The notes beneath the pieces are model-generated. The model made no database searches and was not told the DNA's origin. It saw only the letters and a list, made by a program, of their open reading frames with translations. A stretch of DNA of 64,000 nt from Lachnospiraceae bacterium (GTDB lineage: Bacteria > Bacillota > Clostridia > Lachnospirales > Lachnospiraceae): assembly GCA_910574885.1 (NCBI GenBank), contig CAJTDD010000017.1, forward strand, positions 1 to 64,000. The letters run 5' to 3'. The position numbers were made by a program, and so were the translations under genes. Within the stretch, counting starts at the first letter, position 1. Each line of letters starts with the position of its first letter. Shown piece by piece: positions 1-7,725 of this stretch.

Positions 1-1
1 T

Positions 2-514
2 TTACACACAAAAATTCGTGATGGTGCTTCCAAAGCCAAAATAGAACGCCAGTTCAGAACGCTCAAGGAGACTTGGCTCTATACGCTGGATCTGGATTCC
101 ATCACCACGCTGGCACAGTTCAACCGGCTGCTTAAAGACTATATGCGCACCTACAATACATCTGTCCATTCCGGCATCGGCACAACGCCCATGGACCGCT
201 ACCAGCAGTCACGCTCCTCCATCCGGAGCCCTAAGTCCAGGGAGTGGCTGGAGGAATGTTTCCTGAACCGCATCACCAGGAAGGTGAACAAGGACTCTAC
301 CGTCTCCATCGACAAGGTGTCCTATGACGTTCCCATGCAGTTCATTTCTTCAAAAGTGGAGATCCGCTTCCTGCCAGACGACATGTCCAGTGCCTTCATC
401 CTTTATGAGGGGGAACATTATCCCATACGGCCTACGGATAAAAACGAGAACTGCAGGACGAAACGCAATAACACGCCGTCCATCGATTATTCAAGGATTG
501 GGGGTGAGAGCTGA
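2..514 (+). CDS. DDE transposase, C-terminal part (gene runs off left edge)
   Basis: Seen: one frame is open from the window edge to a TGA. About 170 residues are visible. Near the start lies AKIERQFRTLK, which resembles the last acidic block of DDE integrase cores (glutamate in the IER motif), followed by a domain like the Mu/Tn552-type transposase C-terminus with a TPMDRY segment. Family knowledge: such transposases cut and join transposon ends and work with an AAA ATPase partner. That partner is the next gene, whose ATG overlaps this stop (TGATG), so the two are translationally coupled. The N-terminal helix-turn-helix and the first two catalytic aspartates lie outside the window, so intactness cannot be judged. 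Confidence 0.8.
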   Translation, partial: LHTKIRDGASKAKIERQFRTLKETWLYTLDLDSITTLAQFNRLLKDYMRTYNTSVHSGIGTTPMDRYQQSRSSIRSPKSREWLEECFLNRITRKVNKDSTVSIDKVSYDVPMQFISSKVEIRFLPDDMSSAFILYEGEHYPIRPTDKNENCRTKRNNTPSIDYSRIGGES

Positions 515-1320
515 TGTTCCGTTCCTACTATGGGCTTTCCTTCAATCCCTTTGACAAACAGAACGCAAGAGAAAAGGACCGGTTCCTCTCAAAGGACATC
601 TCGGAAATGACGTCCCGGCTGGACTACCTCAAGGACACAAGGGGAATCGGGCTGTTCACCGCACGCCCCGGCATGGGCAAATCCTTCGCCCTGCGCTGCT
701 TCGCAAAGTGCCTCAACCCCAACCTCTACCATATGGAGTACATCTGCCTCTCCACGGTCAGCGTCATGGAGTTCTACCGCCAGCTCTGCTCTGTTCTGGG
801 GCTAGAGCCAAGGGGCGGCAAGCCTGGGATGTTCCGCGCCGTACAGGAGCAGATACTCTACCTCTACAAGGACAAGAAGCAGCCCCTCCTCCTGGCAGTC
901 GATGAGGCACAATACCTCTCCACCGGCATCCTGGAGGATATCAAGATGCTCATGAACTACGGGTATGACTCCCTGAACTGCTTCACGCTCATCCTCTGTG
1001 GGGAGCCCCACCTGAACAGCACCCTGAAAAAGCCCGTCCATGAGGCCCTGCGCCAGCGCATCACCGTACACTACAACTTTTCCGGTCTCTCAGACTCGGA
1101 AGTGGCGCAGTATATCCTCCACAAGATCGCCTGTGCCGGAGGCGCAGCCTCCATCATCGACCAGGCAGCGCTTTCTGCCGTCCACAGTCACTCCCAGGGG
1201 AGCCCCCGCCTGGTGGACAACCTGATGACCGACGCGCTGACTCTGGGGGCACAGATGGACAAGAAAGTGATCGATACGGATGTCATCCTGGCTTCTGTCA
1301 GCAGCCAGAATCTCGGATAG
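514..1320 (+). CDS. Transposition-associated AAA ATPase (ExeA/TniB-like)
   Basis: A 268-aa P-loop ATPase. It opens with the FYGLSFNPF-like N-terminus typical of ExeA-family ATPases (here YYGLSFNPFDK). Walker A is ARPGMGKS around residue 52 and Walker B is LLLAVDEAQ around residue 127, followed by a sensor/arginine-rich segment (EALRQRITV). Homologues next to DDE transposases act as the target-selection or transposase-activating partner, like TniB, MuB or IstB. It starts inside the stop codon of the transposase and is followed 12 bases later by a small ORF, so the three form one transposon operon. It appears full length. Confidence 0.82.
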   Translation: MFRSYYGLSFNPFDKQNAREKDRFLSKDISEMTSRLDYLKDTRGIGLFTARPGMGKSFALRCFAKCLNPNLYHMEYICLSTVSVMEFYRQLCSVLGLEPRGGKPGMFRAVQEQILYLYKDKKQPLLLAVDEAQYLSTGILEDIKMLMNYGYDSLNCFTLILCGEPHLNSTLKKPVHEALRQRITVHYNFSGLSDSEVAQYILHKIACAGGAASIIDQAALSAVHSHSQGSPRLVDNLMTDALTLGAQMDKKVIDTDVILASVSSQNLG

Positions 1321-1332
1321 GAGGAATGGAAC

Positions 1333-1656
1333 ATGAATTATACCTGTATCCTGAAAAGCGGTTCCCGCAAGGAGACCTGGACGGGGCAGAGCATCCTGCT
1401 GAGCACGGGGAACGGATGGTATGAAGCTGAGATCAATGGGCGGGGGACTTACTTCCACATCCTCGCCGGACGGCATAAATATGGGAACTACCTGTGCATC
1501 CCTAACCATGATGTAGGGTGCGAGCTCTCCGATTTCTCCGATATCTTTTGGAATGAAGAAAGGATCGGCTCCCTGATGCGGAAGGTGGATGCGGTGACTG
1601 TCGCCACCGGCCTGGTTCATCTTCCTGTTCTGGCCGACAGGCAGGGGAAAAACTAA
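1333..1656 (+). CDS. Small transposon-linked protein, unknown function
   Basis: A 107-aa acidic/neutral protein preceded by a good ribosome-binding site (AGGAGGAATGGAAC then ATG). It is rich in Gly, Trp and Tyr and probably forms a small beta fold (segments GWYEAEINGRGTYFHIL and GNYLCIPNHDVGCEL). It vaguely resembles a small Clostridia family named DUF6618, but I am not sure of that. It is the third gene of the transposon operon, between the ATPase and the right-end repeats, so it may be a cargo or accessory factor. No catalytic motif is recognisable. Confidence 0.6.
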   Translation: MNYTCILKSGSRKETWTGQSILLSTGNGWYEAEINGRGTYFHILAGRHKYGNYLCIPNHDVGCELSDFSDIFWNEERIGSLMRKVDAVTVATGLVHLPVLADRQGKN

Positions 1657-1699
1657 ATTTTTCATATGGGCCATGTGTCTCATGAGGGATCCATGGCCT

Positions 1700-1850
1700 T
1701 TTGCATTTCAGGCGCAAAACAATACCGACAACAACGTGCAGCATTTTTGACAGGATTGTGCATTTGCAGACAGCACTGCGCAGTCAATAGGATAAATGTC
1801 GGAAAAATAATTCGCTGTTTGCGTTTCCATCAATTTGCCGTCCGACACAA
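1700..1850. mobile_element. Right end of the transposon with TGTCGG end repeats
   Basis: Downstream of the transposon operon lies a non-coding stretch with several short copies of TGTCGG/CCGACA (1725-1730, 1797-1803 and 1842-1847), the last in inward orientation. Repeated transposase-binding sites at the ends are usual for Tn552/TnsB/Mu-like elements. The outermost copy sits exactly where a PIN-toxin reading frame stops resembling its family, which puts the end near 1847. The left end is outside the window, so no target-site duplication can be checked. Confidence 0.55.
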
Positions 1851-1881
1851 TATCCAAAAATACTTTGCTATAACCTGTCAT
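1708..1881 (-). pseudogene. PIN-domain toxin truncated by the transposon
   Basis: The ATG overlaps the end of the antitoxin gene, as in many VapBC-type pairs. The first ten residues, MTGYSKVFLD, match the usual N-terminus of PIN ribonucleases (first acidic residue in FLD). The frame then runs directly into the transposon end repeats and encodes about 47 unrelated residues before a TGA. All other acidic active-site residues are absent, so the toxin is inactive. The residues recognised as native correspond to about 1847-1881; the rest is transposon DNA. Confidence 0.6.
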
Positions 1882-2101
1882 AATCCCGTAACTCCCTTAT
1901 AGCTTCCTGTGCGTCTGACTGGAAAAGTTTTTCTCCCCTGTCCATGTATTTCTTTAAGTCCACCTGTTTTTTCTGCCGTTCATACTGGAAATCAAGAATC
2001 GTTACAATCACATCTTTTCCGTCATATTTTTTTATATCTTCATCTTTGATAACTACCGTATTGCCTTGTATCGTTCCTTTTACTGCCAACATGATTTTCA
2101 C
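1868..2101 (-). CDS. Antitoxin-like protein (orphaned by transposon insertion)
   Basis: A 77-aa protein with an N-terminal AbrB/Phd-like beta segment (VKGTIQGNTVVIKDEDIKKY, then DVIVTILDF) and a charged C-terminal helix ending IRELRDYDRL, the architecture of antitoxins paired with PIN toxins. The toxin start codon lies inside its last codons. The downstream toxin is destroyed by the transposon end, so this gene is probably a relic, or it may still bind its own promoter. The 158-bp gap upstream, towards the YqaJ-family gene, shows no other gene. Confidence 0.65.
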   Translation of the reverse strand: MKIMLAVKGTIQGNTVVIKDEDIKKYDGKDVIVTILDFQYERQKKQVDLKKYMDRGEKLFQSDAQEAIRELRDYDRL

Positions 2102-2259
2102 CTCTGCTTTTTAGATTCCGTTTATCGCTGTTCTTTATTCGATTATAACCTATTTTTTATTCCTTGTATATTGCCTTTCTTGATATTCTCTATATTCATC
2201 CCCCATATATTGACAGCTTTTCCCATTCATGGCACAAGCGAAACTTTTTGTCTGGCCTA

Positions 2260-3186
2260 TTAAGCGGCTTTTACCGTAAGCCTCCGGCTACGGACAATCT
2301 TCTGGTACTCTGCATATACCTCCGGCTTCTCTGCTTTCAGGCGTTTCTCGTCTATCCTCTGGCTGTCTACCGCTTTCCATGATACACGGTACTTCTCATT
2401 TTCCGCTAACTCTGCTTCCCCAAGATACATCTTTAACTCCTGCTCTATCTGCTTCTTCTCCGTCTCCATCTCTGCCATGATTTCCGCTAATTCCTGCCGA
2501 CGTTCTAATTTCTCATTGAAGCCGTTTAAAGGGATGGTCTTAGCCAAGGATTTCTTGAAATACTCCGCAATCACGCTGTCCGCCAGCTTGGAGCCGTCGG
2601 GGTCGGGTAATACACGCTTCAATACATGGTTCTCCCAGAAGTCCTTCTCAATCCTTACCAAATCGGCGAGCATTTCATCATCCCGCTCCATGCGGTAGAA
2701 CTTGAAATCCCTTCCGTATATCAGAACTGCGATATACCAGGCCTGCGCATTGCAGACGGACATATAATGGTAGCACTGAATCTGGTAAGATAAGGGAATC
2801 TTTCCATCCTTCCATTTATCTGCCATGTAGGGGCTTGCGGTCTTGCATTCCAGCCCTGCATTCTCCCCGACCACCATCCGGTCTACGTCCGCCAGCATAA
2901 AGGGATTGGCTTCATCATAAAACATGGCGTTGGCTCTCCGTACCTTTTTCCCTGTTGCCTCCGTGAATCTCCTTGCCACATAATCCTCAAATTCCCGCCC
3001 CTGGCGCATTGCCTCATTGTCGATTTCTTCGGTTTCGTCCGTGGTCTTGTCCTGATACACCTGCAGAGCTGTGCGGTAGGGGTTGAACCCGCATACCGCC
3101 CCTGCGTCAGAGCCTCCAATCCCTTGTTTCCGGTACTTTAGCCATTCTGCTTTTTCCATATTCAATGTGGATACCAATTTCTTCAT
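2260..3186 (-). CDS. YqaJ-family phage-type recombinase/exonuclease
   Basis: A 308-aa member of the YqaJ/lambda-exonuclease family of PD-(D/E)xK nucleases. The N-terminal RKQGIGGSDAGAVCGFNPY signature is at about residues 20-38. The catalytic core contains an MLADVDRMV aspartate segment and the GLECKTAS motif (E-x-K) around residues 105-118, followed by the QIQCYHYM helix. A C-terminal coiled coil (about residues 225-275) follows. Such enzymes resect double-stranded DNA for single-strand annealing recombination in phages, plasmids and integrative elements. Its ATG overlaps the stop of the upstream small gene by 4 bp, and it probably belongs to the same transcript as the DUF932 gene. Confidence 0.85.
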   Translation of the reverse strand: MKKLVSTLNMEKAEWLKYRKQGIGGSDAGAVCGFNPYRTALQVYQDKTTDETEEIDNEAMRQGREFEDYVARRFTEATGKKVRRANAMFYDEANPFMLADVDRMVVGENAGLECKTASPYMADKWKDGKIPLSYQIQCYHYMSVCNAQAWYIAVLIYGRDFKFYRMERDDEMLADLVRIEKDFWENHVLKRVLPDPDGSKLADSVIAEYFKKSLAKTIPLNGFNEKLERRQELAEIMAEMETEKKQIEQELKMYLGEAELAENEKYRVSWKAVDSQRIDEKRLKAEKPEVYAEYQKIVRSRRLTVKAA

Positions 3187-3527
3187 ACGATATTCTCCTC
3201 CTTCATATCCCTGTAATCCCTTCTGAGTTTTGCCAGTTCCTTATCTAAGCAATACTGAATATCTGCGGTATAAGAATCCTCATATCCCAGCCATTCCCGA
3301 TAAAGGAAGGTCAGGATATTGGGATACACCACCGCCGCCTCTAATGTTTCAGTTGATAACCTGCTGCTCATTTCTACCAGAAGTTCATAAATGCTGATGA
3401 TACTGTCTATCTGGTAAGCCGCCTCATAGATAGCTTCCTTTTCCCCCTGCAGAACCTCATACCGGAAGATTGTCAGCTCCCCGCTAATCTTCCGGCAGAA
3501 GGCTTGTTCCAACTGTTTCCTATACAT
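3183..3527 (-). CDS. Small accessory-element protein, unknown function
   Basis: About 114 aa from the second in-frame ATG (MYRKQLEQAF). An upstream ATG would add 14 basic residues that resemble read-through of spacer DNA. It is predicted all-helical with many Glu/Leu/Tyr residues and no catalytic motif. It resembles small helical proteins (DUF3848-like) found beside YqaJ and DUF932 genes in Clostridia mobile elements, but the assignment is weak. It ends in a 4-bp overlap with the nuclease start, which implies translational coupling and perhaps a role in the same recombination system. Confidence 0.6.
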   Translation of the reverse strand: MYRKQLEQAFCRKISGELTIFRYEVLQGEKEAIYEAAYQIDSIISIYELLVEMSSRLSTETLEAAVVYPNILTFLYREWLGYEDSYTADIQYCLDKELAKLRRDYRDMKEENIV

Positions 3528-3567
3528 ATACCTGCTTTCTCTGCCTTTCCCAATTCTATTACGCAAC

Positions 3568-3649
3568 ACTTACCATTTGGTACGCCTTGCCTGTCATCGG
3601 ATTCTACGCCGCACTTACCATCTGGTACGCCTTGTCGATCATCGGATTC
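3568..3649 (-). repeat. Tandem duplication of the DUF932 gene tail
   Basis: Two near-identical 36-bp segments (3568-3603 and 3613-3648, period 45) each encode, on the minus strand, NPM-x2-KAYQMVS-x-A followed by a stop. Only the upstream copy is in frame with the gene; the other lies after its stop codon. Confidence 0.7.
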
Positions 3650-4536
3650 CCGTCCACGGTGCGGGAGAACAGGTTCTCCTTGTAATTCGCCGTCTTGCGA
3701 AGCGGTTCTGCATGGGTCGCAAAATCAGATACCGCATTGACAAAGCGGTAGGCATTCTTCCCCACGCCCTGCAAATCCGGTGCGTCAAAATAACGGACTT
3801 TCATATCCTCACGTAACCGCTTCATGTTCTTCTCCTGCTGAGGCGTGGAACCATCCTCAATCGGAAGCAAAATCTCAATATACTCCATGACCCGTTTGTC
3901 CGTCAGCTTCTTCATGCGGAGTGCTTCAAACTCTTTGCCAAGCTCGTCCATGTAATTTTCTGCCAGGAACAGGGTATCCTTTGCCTCCTGCATTTTCTCC
4001 TTGATATCCCCAGTGTGAATCATAGACCATGAACGCTTTGCATTTGCCAACGCCAGATTTAAGGTATTCTGGCATACGACACGAATCGGTGTCAACGCTA
4101 CTTTGATTGCACCTGACCCATCATGGGTATTGGAAAACAAAAGATAGGGGCTGATTCTCTCGCCGGATATGATGTACTCATGGGGCATATGGGCAAGCAG
4201 CCATACCTTCCTGCCACCCTGCAAACTTCCGGTTGTCTCGTATTTCACACCTGCCCCTAATAATTCGTCCGTAAATGCGAATGCTTCGTCGTTCTGAATC
4301 ACCCGGTAACGGTCTGTGACAACGCCAAGCACCTTGCGGTCAGAATCCCTCACATTTGCCTTGTAACCGTCTACCAGTTCCTTCGTTGCCGTGTAAATCG
4401 GTTCCTGCAAAACACGCCAGTCCAATCCTGCCAACTGCAATGCGTCCTTAGAAGCCGGAGCTTCTAATACCTTCGTCCCTAACCCATGCCATGGGGTTTC
4501 CCTTACATAAAACATACTCTCGACATTTGCTGCCAT
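3604..4536 (-). CDS. DUF932 phage/plasmid-related protein
   Basis: A 310-aa protein with the DUF932 hallmarks: an N-terminal TPWHGLGTKV segment, VVTDRYRVIQNDEAF around residue 75, and a central VVCQNTLNLAL block. DUF932 proteins are common in phages, plasmids and integrative elements next to recombination nucleases; their biochemical role is not established. A strong ribosome-binding site (AAGGGAGA) precedes the ATG. The 3' end is odd: the last codons and stop are repeated just downstream (see the repeat entry), which suggests a slipped duplication of the gene tail. Confidence 0.85.
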   Translation of the reverse strand: MAANVESMFYVRETPWHGLGTKVLEAPASKDALQLAGLDWRVLQEPIYTATKELVDGYKANVRDSDRKVLGVVTDRYRVIQNDEAFAFTDELLGAGVKYETTGSLQGGRKVWLLAHMPHEYIISGERISPYLLFSNTHDGSGAIKVALTPIRVVCQNTLNLALANAKRSWSMIHTGDIKEKMQEAKDTLFLAENYMDELGKEFEALRMKKLTDKRVMEYIEILLPIEDGSTPQQEKNMKRLREDMKVRYFDAPDLQGVGKNAYRFVNAVSDFATHAEPLRKTANYKENLFSRTVDGNPMIDKAYQMVSAA

Positions 4537-4669
4537 AATCTAAATCTCCCTTCTCAATCAACCTTTGTTTTTGTATTCTTTTCTACCTCTTGCCGATTCT
4601 GGCGGCAGCTTAATTCCATTAGATTTGACTGCCGCCAGTTTCCGGCAACTATCAGACGATACTTCTTAA

Positions 4670-4747
4670 TTAATCTTCTTCCGCTATAATCTCTGCCAGC
4701 TTGACGCCGCACCCGATAATGAATAATGCAATCTCAATGCCCTTCAT
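4670..4747 (-). CDS. 25-aa hydrophobic micropeptide
   Basis: A short ORF with a textbook ribosome-binding site (AAAGGAGG, about 7 bases before ATG). It encodes a single hydrophobic helix (IEIALFIIGCGVKLAEIIA) with an acidic tail (EED). Its ATG overlaps the TGA of the preceding 31-aa ORF, so the pair is translationally coupled. Size and hydrophobicity suggest a membrane micropeptide of the mobile element. No family is recognised. Confidence 0.5.
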   Translation of the reverse strand: MKGIEIALFIIGCGVKLAEIIAEED

Positions 4748-4839
4748 CCTTCTGCCTCCTTTCCCCAACACCGCAGGACAATCCTATCGATTGCTCTGCC
4801 AATGTTCTTTACTATAATGATAATCTCCAGATATGCCAT
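4744..4839 (-). CDS. 31-aa micropeptide coupled to the next ORF
   Basis: Preceded by GAGAGGAGGA and ATG; encodes MAYLEIIIIVKNIGRAIDR and a short basic/acidic tail. It overlaps the following 25-aa ORF in an ATGA arrangement. An amphipathic N-terminal helix is likely. Both micro-ORFs lie upstream of the DUF932 gene in the same direction and may lead that operon. Function unknown. Confidence 0.45.
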   Translation of the reverse strand: MAYLEIIIIVKNIGRAIDRIVLRCWGKEAEG

Positions 4840-4857
4840 TCCTCCTCTCTGGGCATA

Positions 4858-4893
4858 ACAAATGGCAGGAAGATGATTTCCTCCTGCCATTTC
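4858..4893 (-). terminator. Hairpin downstream of the PIN toxin gene
   Basis: Inverted repeat AATGGCAGGA...TCCTGCCATT with A/T-rich flanks on both sides, able to act as a terminator in either direction. A closely related hairpin occurs at 5873-5905, so the island carries two copies of the same structure. The rest of 4894-5122 holds no gene, only the 15-bp palindrome at 4973-4987. Confidence 0.45.
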
Positions 4894-4972
4894 TATAAAT
4901 GATTTCATGATAATAATATATAACTGAACCTTGCTATTTTTACTTCTGTAAACTACCAGTAATAGAGAAAAA

Positions 4973-4987
4973 TGTCCGATTCGGACA
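4973..4987. promoter_or_regulatory. Palindrome TGTCCGA-T-TCGGACA
   Basis: A perfect 15-bp dyad with a single central base. It has the same TGTCC..GGACA arms as two palindromes at 11250 and 11474 in this island, so it may be a shared operator or a recognition site of an island-encoded DNA-binding protein. Confidence 0.4.
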
Positions 4988-5122
4988 CAATTTTCATCTG
5001 TAATCTTTCACTTCTAGGATACGGGAACCTAAAAATCTCCATAAACACTTGCCATATCATATGGTTAATGAAAGACACCGCCCTGTCACCAGTGACACTT
5101 CGTATCCCTTTTTAATATACCT

Positions 5123-5557
5123 TCAATCATTTTCACCAGTTTCTATCATTCTACATAATTTCTCCGGCTCAATACATCGGATATCACTGCTCTTAAAATC
5201 CGACAAATTTCTACTCACAATGTAATCTGCATGAAAATCTTTTGCACATTCCATTTGCAGGCAATCCTCAAAATCTGCAAAATTATCATTTACAAGGGCA
5301 TTTCGTAATTTATGGTTATCAATTCCTTCCACATAAAATATTTTACAAATATTCAACAAAATCTCTCTGCGTTCTTTTATGGTGAAATCCTTCCGTAATA
5401 TATAAAAAATATTTGTGACTGAATGCGCTGCAATACAACCGGTGATTATCCTTTGCTGACATGATTTTATAATTGTCCTTGCCTGCTCTCCATACAGCTC
5501 ACGTTCTAACAAATAATCCAGAATAATATTCGTATCAACCAAGATTCGCACTCCCAT
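5123..5557 (-). CDS. PIN-domain toxin (VapC-like ribonuclease)
   Basis: About 144 aa starting at MGVRILVDTN, chosen because that ATG overlaps the antitoxin end; a longer upstream extension would lie wholly inside the antitoxin gene. PIN acidic residues are visible: D in LVDTNIILD near the N-terminus, E in the SVTNIFYIL region context, D in NFADFEDCLQ and D in DYIVSRNLSDF near the C-terminus. PIN toxins are Mg-dependent endoribonucleases inactivated by the partner antitoxin. The gene overlaps the antitoxin by 23 bp, a classic type II module. It appears intact, unlike the truncated PIN gene at 1708-1881. Confidence 0.82.
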   Translation of the reverse strand: MGVRILVDTNIILDYLLERELYGEQARTIIKSCQQRIITGCIAAHSVTNIFYILRKDFTIKERREILLNICKIFYVEGIDNHKLRNALVNDNFADFEDCLQMECAKDFHADYIVSRNLSDFKSSDIRCIEPEKLCRMIETGEND

Positions 5558-5774
5558 ATCTCTCCTCCCGATACTCCGCCAATTCTTTTTCATAATCCAA
5601 ATCCGGCACTTTTTTTCGCATTTTCTCTAACTGTAAAAATGCATCCTCACTCTGTCCCATACCATCATCCGCATAAAGACCTTTCAATCCCTGCATAATC
5701 TGTATAATAAAAATAACCTTATCTTCTGGAATCTGTTCTAATAATTTTACTGCCTCCTGCCTAATCTGGGTCAT
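5535..5774 (-). CDS. Antitoxin partner of the PIN toxin
   Basis: A 79-aa acidic, all-helical protein (MTQIRQEAVKLLEQIPEDKV then QIMQGLKGLY; C-terminus EKELAEYREERYGSANLG). Its size, charge and position directly upstream of an overlapping PIN gene identify it as the antitoxin. The N-terminal helix pair (KLLEQIPEDKVIFIIQIM) is common to antitoxins of tightly linked Firmicutes PIN modules. The C-terminal tail probably wraps the toxin active site. Autoregulation is likely from family knowledge; no operator is identified. Confidence 0.75.
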   Translation of the reverse strand: MTQIRQEAVKLLEQIPEDKVIFIIQIMQGLKGLYADDGMGQSEDAFLQLEKMRKKVPDLDYEKELAEYREERYGSANLG

Positions 5775-5872
5775 TTCAAATGCACTCCTTCCGAATTTGC
5801 TTGCTTTACATTTCTGGATTCATTATACTATGATTCCCCATCAAATACAAACATTTCTAAAATACCAGTAAA

Positions 5873-5905
5873 GAAATGGCAGGAAGATAATCTCCCTGCC
5901 TTTCT
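5873..5905 (-). terminator. Terminator-like hairpin after the LRR surface gene
   Basis: On the minus strand, GGCAGG-GAGATTATCTT-CCTGCC followed by ATTTCTTT, about 40 bases beyond the surface-protein stop. It is nearly the same as the hairpin at 4858-4893. Confidence 0.5.
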
Positions 5906-5944
5906 TCATAAATCCAAACTTATTTGATATTTCACAGATTCTTA

Positions 5945-7681
5945 CTAGCCCCTGTAAAATTTCTTTCTTCCAAAGAACCCACATACACCTATTGCAATCA
6001 CACAAATTACCATCCAGTATACCATATTCGTCTCGTCTCCTGTCTTGACACTTCCTGCACCCGTCGTCTTATTCTTGTTGTCGGTAGATACAGGTTTCGG
6101 ATTGGCCGTCGGCGGATTGGTCGTACCTGGCGTCTGTCCCGGCTTCTCAATGGTGGTATCCTTCTCCTCGCTTACCGCAACTGCGAAGGTCGAAAATTTA
6201 TCTACAGTAATTGAAACTGTTCCATCTGCTTTTACGGCCAACCCGTCATGCTCAATTACCTGCCCGTTATGTAACTGGAAAATAACGGCTTTATGTCCTG
6301 CATATTCCTTTCCAGCCTGTAATGTCAACGTTACGCTGCCAAAATTCTCTGTAATCTGGGCAATCTCATTTCCCTGTGAAAATAACTTCAACAGAACTTC
6401 ATATATAGCCGTCACTTTAAGCCCTTTGGAAACTGCTTCACCTGCCAGTTTGTCAGAGTTTTCCTTAGACGGAGTTTCCTGTGATACGACAATCTCTGCA
6501 TTGTCCGGGCTTATGTTATTGTCTTTGCAAATGCTGTCTATATCCATGCTGCTTGTATCAACAGCTACTTCTTCCTTGGTCTGGTCGTTCACACCGGAAA
6601 GATTAACTGTAACCTCCATCAGCGTCGTTTCCGCCGGAGTTTTTGTATCAAACTTGTAAACCAGTTTCTTGGGAACCTCGCTGCCTTGGAATGTTACCAG
6701 CCCATCCTTTGACATCTTCGCACCTTCTGTAGCAAGCGTTACCCTGTCCAGATAACTTTTGCCTACAATAGAAGCCATATCCAATGTCCAAACTCCATTC
6801 ACTGATTTAACCGTTCTGGATAGGGTCTGTGGGGCGATAAATGCACCACCCATAGGGCCATGATGACCTGGAGTTCCATTATCCCCCCTTTCTTCATCTA
6901 CCAATCTTATATTATGATTAGACAAATCCAGATAAGGCAAATGTACATCATTGTAAAGTTTTATATACTCTAAAGTCGGAATTGACATTAAACTTGAAAT
7001 CAGATTGCCATCACACCACAACTTCGTTAATTTCAAATTTTTTGCGTCCACATTGGATATCTGACTGCCACCAAAATACCCCAATCCGTCTAAATCAGAG
7101 TTAAGAACCAGATTCGTTATCTGACAATTACGAAGGCTAATTTCTTCAAGTTTTGTGTTCTTGCTTACATCAAGGCTCTCTAATGACTTATCCGTAATCG
7201 TTAGAAACCACAGTTCTGAAAAATATTCAATCCCTTTGAAACTTTTAATATCATATCCGTATCCAAATCCTACTCCATCAACAGCGTCCATCTCACTCTG
7301 GCTTAAACTGCCATTTCCATCCGTATCAAATCTATCTTTGATGAATTTCCTAAAATTTGCGTCTGGAAAATGGGCTTCATCAATCGGAAGTTCTTGTTCT
7401 GCCGTATCCTCTCCGTCCGCAGCAGGATTCTGCTTTTCCGTATCCTTCTCCTCGATTTCTTTCAAGCTATCCTCTGTTACGACAGTGCCATCCTTTGACG
7501 GATTTACCAAATCATTGGGGACTATGCCCTCTTTTTCTACCTTTCCCTCATCTTCATCCTCTCCATTTCCAACCTGTGATATCTCCGTCCCACCTTCTGA
7601 CGGTTCCTCTGCTAATGCTGCCATGCAGCACGATAAGGTAAGCGTCATTGCCATTAGTGCGGCTATCAATTTCCTTTTCAT
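5945..7681 (-). CDS. Leucine-rich-repeat cell-wall surface protein with KTGD sortase signal
   Basis: A 578-aa exported protein. The signal peptide is residues 1-24 (KRKLIAALMAMTLTLSCCM...ALA). An acidic low-complexity stretch follows, then a calcium/dockerin-like loop DTDGNGSLSQSE (about residue 115) inside an FPDANFRKFI-type LRR cap. Short leucine-rich repeats cover about residues 140-260 and beta domains about 290-520. The C-terminus has SVKTGDETN, a membrane helix (about 551-570) and a RKKFYRG tail, the Lachnospiraceae variant of an LPXTG sorting signal. It is probably anchored to peptidoglycan as an adhesin or ligand-binding protein. No sortase gene is seen nearby. Confidence 0.8.
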   Translation of the reverse strand: MKRKLIAALMAMTLTLSCCMAALAEEPSEGGTEISQVGNGEDEDEGKVEKEGIVPNDLVNPSKDGTVVTEDSLKEIEEKDTEKQNPAADGEDTAEQELPIDEAHFPDANFRKFIKDRFDTDGNGSLSQSEMDAVDGVGFGYGYDIKSFKGIEYFSELWFLTITDKSLESLDVSKNTKLEEISLRNCQITNLVLNSDLDGLGYFGGSQISNVDAKNLKLTKLWCDGNLISSLMSIPTLEYIKLYNDVHLPYLDLSNHNIRLVDEERGDNGTPGHHGPMGGAFIAPQTLSRTVKSVNGVWTLDMASIVGKSYLDRVTLATEGAKMSKDGLVTFQGSEVPKKLVYKFDTKTPAETTLMEVTVNLSGVNDQTKEEVAVDTSSMDIDSICKDNNISPDNAEIVVSQETPSKENSDKLAGEAVSKGLKVTAIYEVLLKLFSQGNEIAQITENFGSVTLTLQAGKEYAGHKAVIFQLHNGQVIEHDGLAVKADGTVSITVDKFSTFAVAVSEEKDTTIEKPGQTPGTTNPPTANPKPVSTDNKNKTTGAGSVKTGDETNMVYWMVICVIAIGVCGFFGRKKFYRG

Positions 7682-7725
7682 TCGTTATCTTCTCCTTTTC
7701 TCATAATTCACTCTTTTCCTATCAT

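Noticed and set aside
1090-1683. 197-aa minus-strand ORF across the transposon ATPase tail
   Set aside because: Antisense to two well-supported plus-strand genes; composition is that of a shadow frame.
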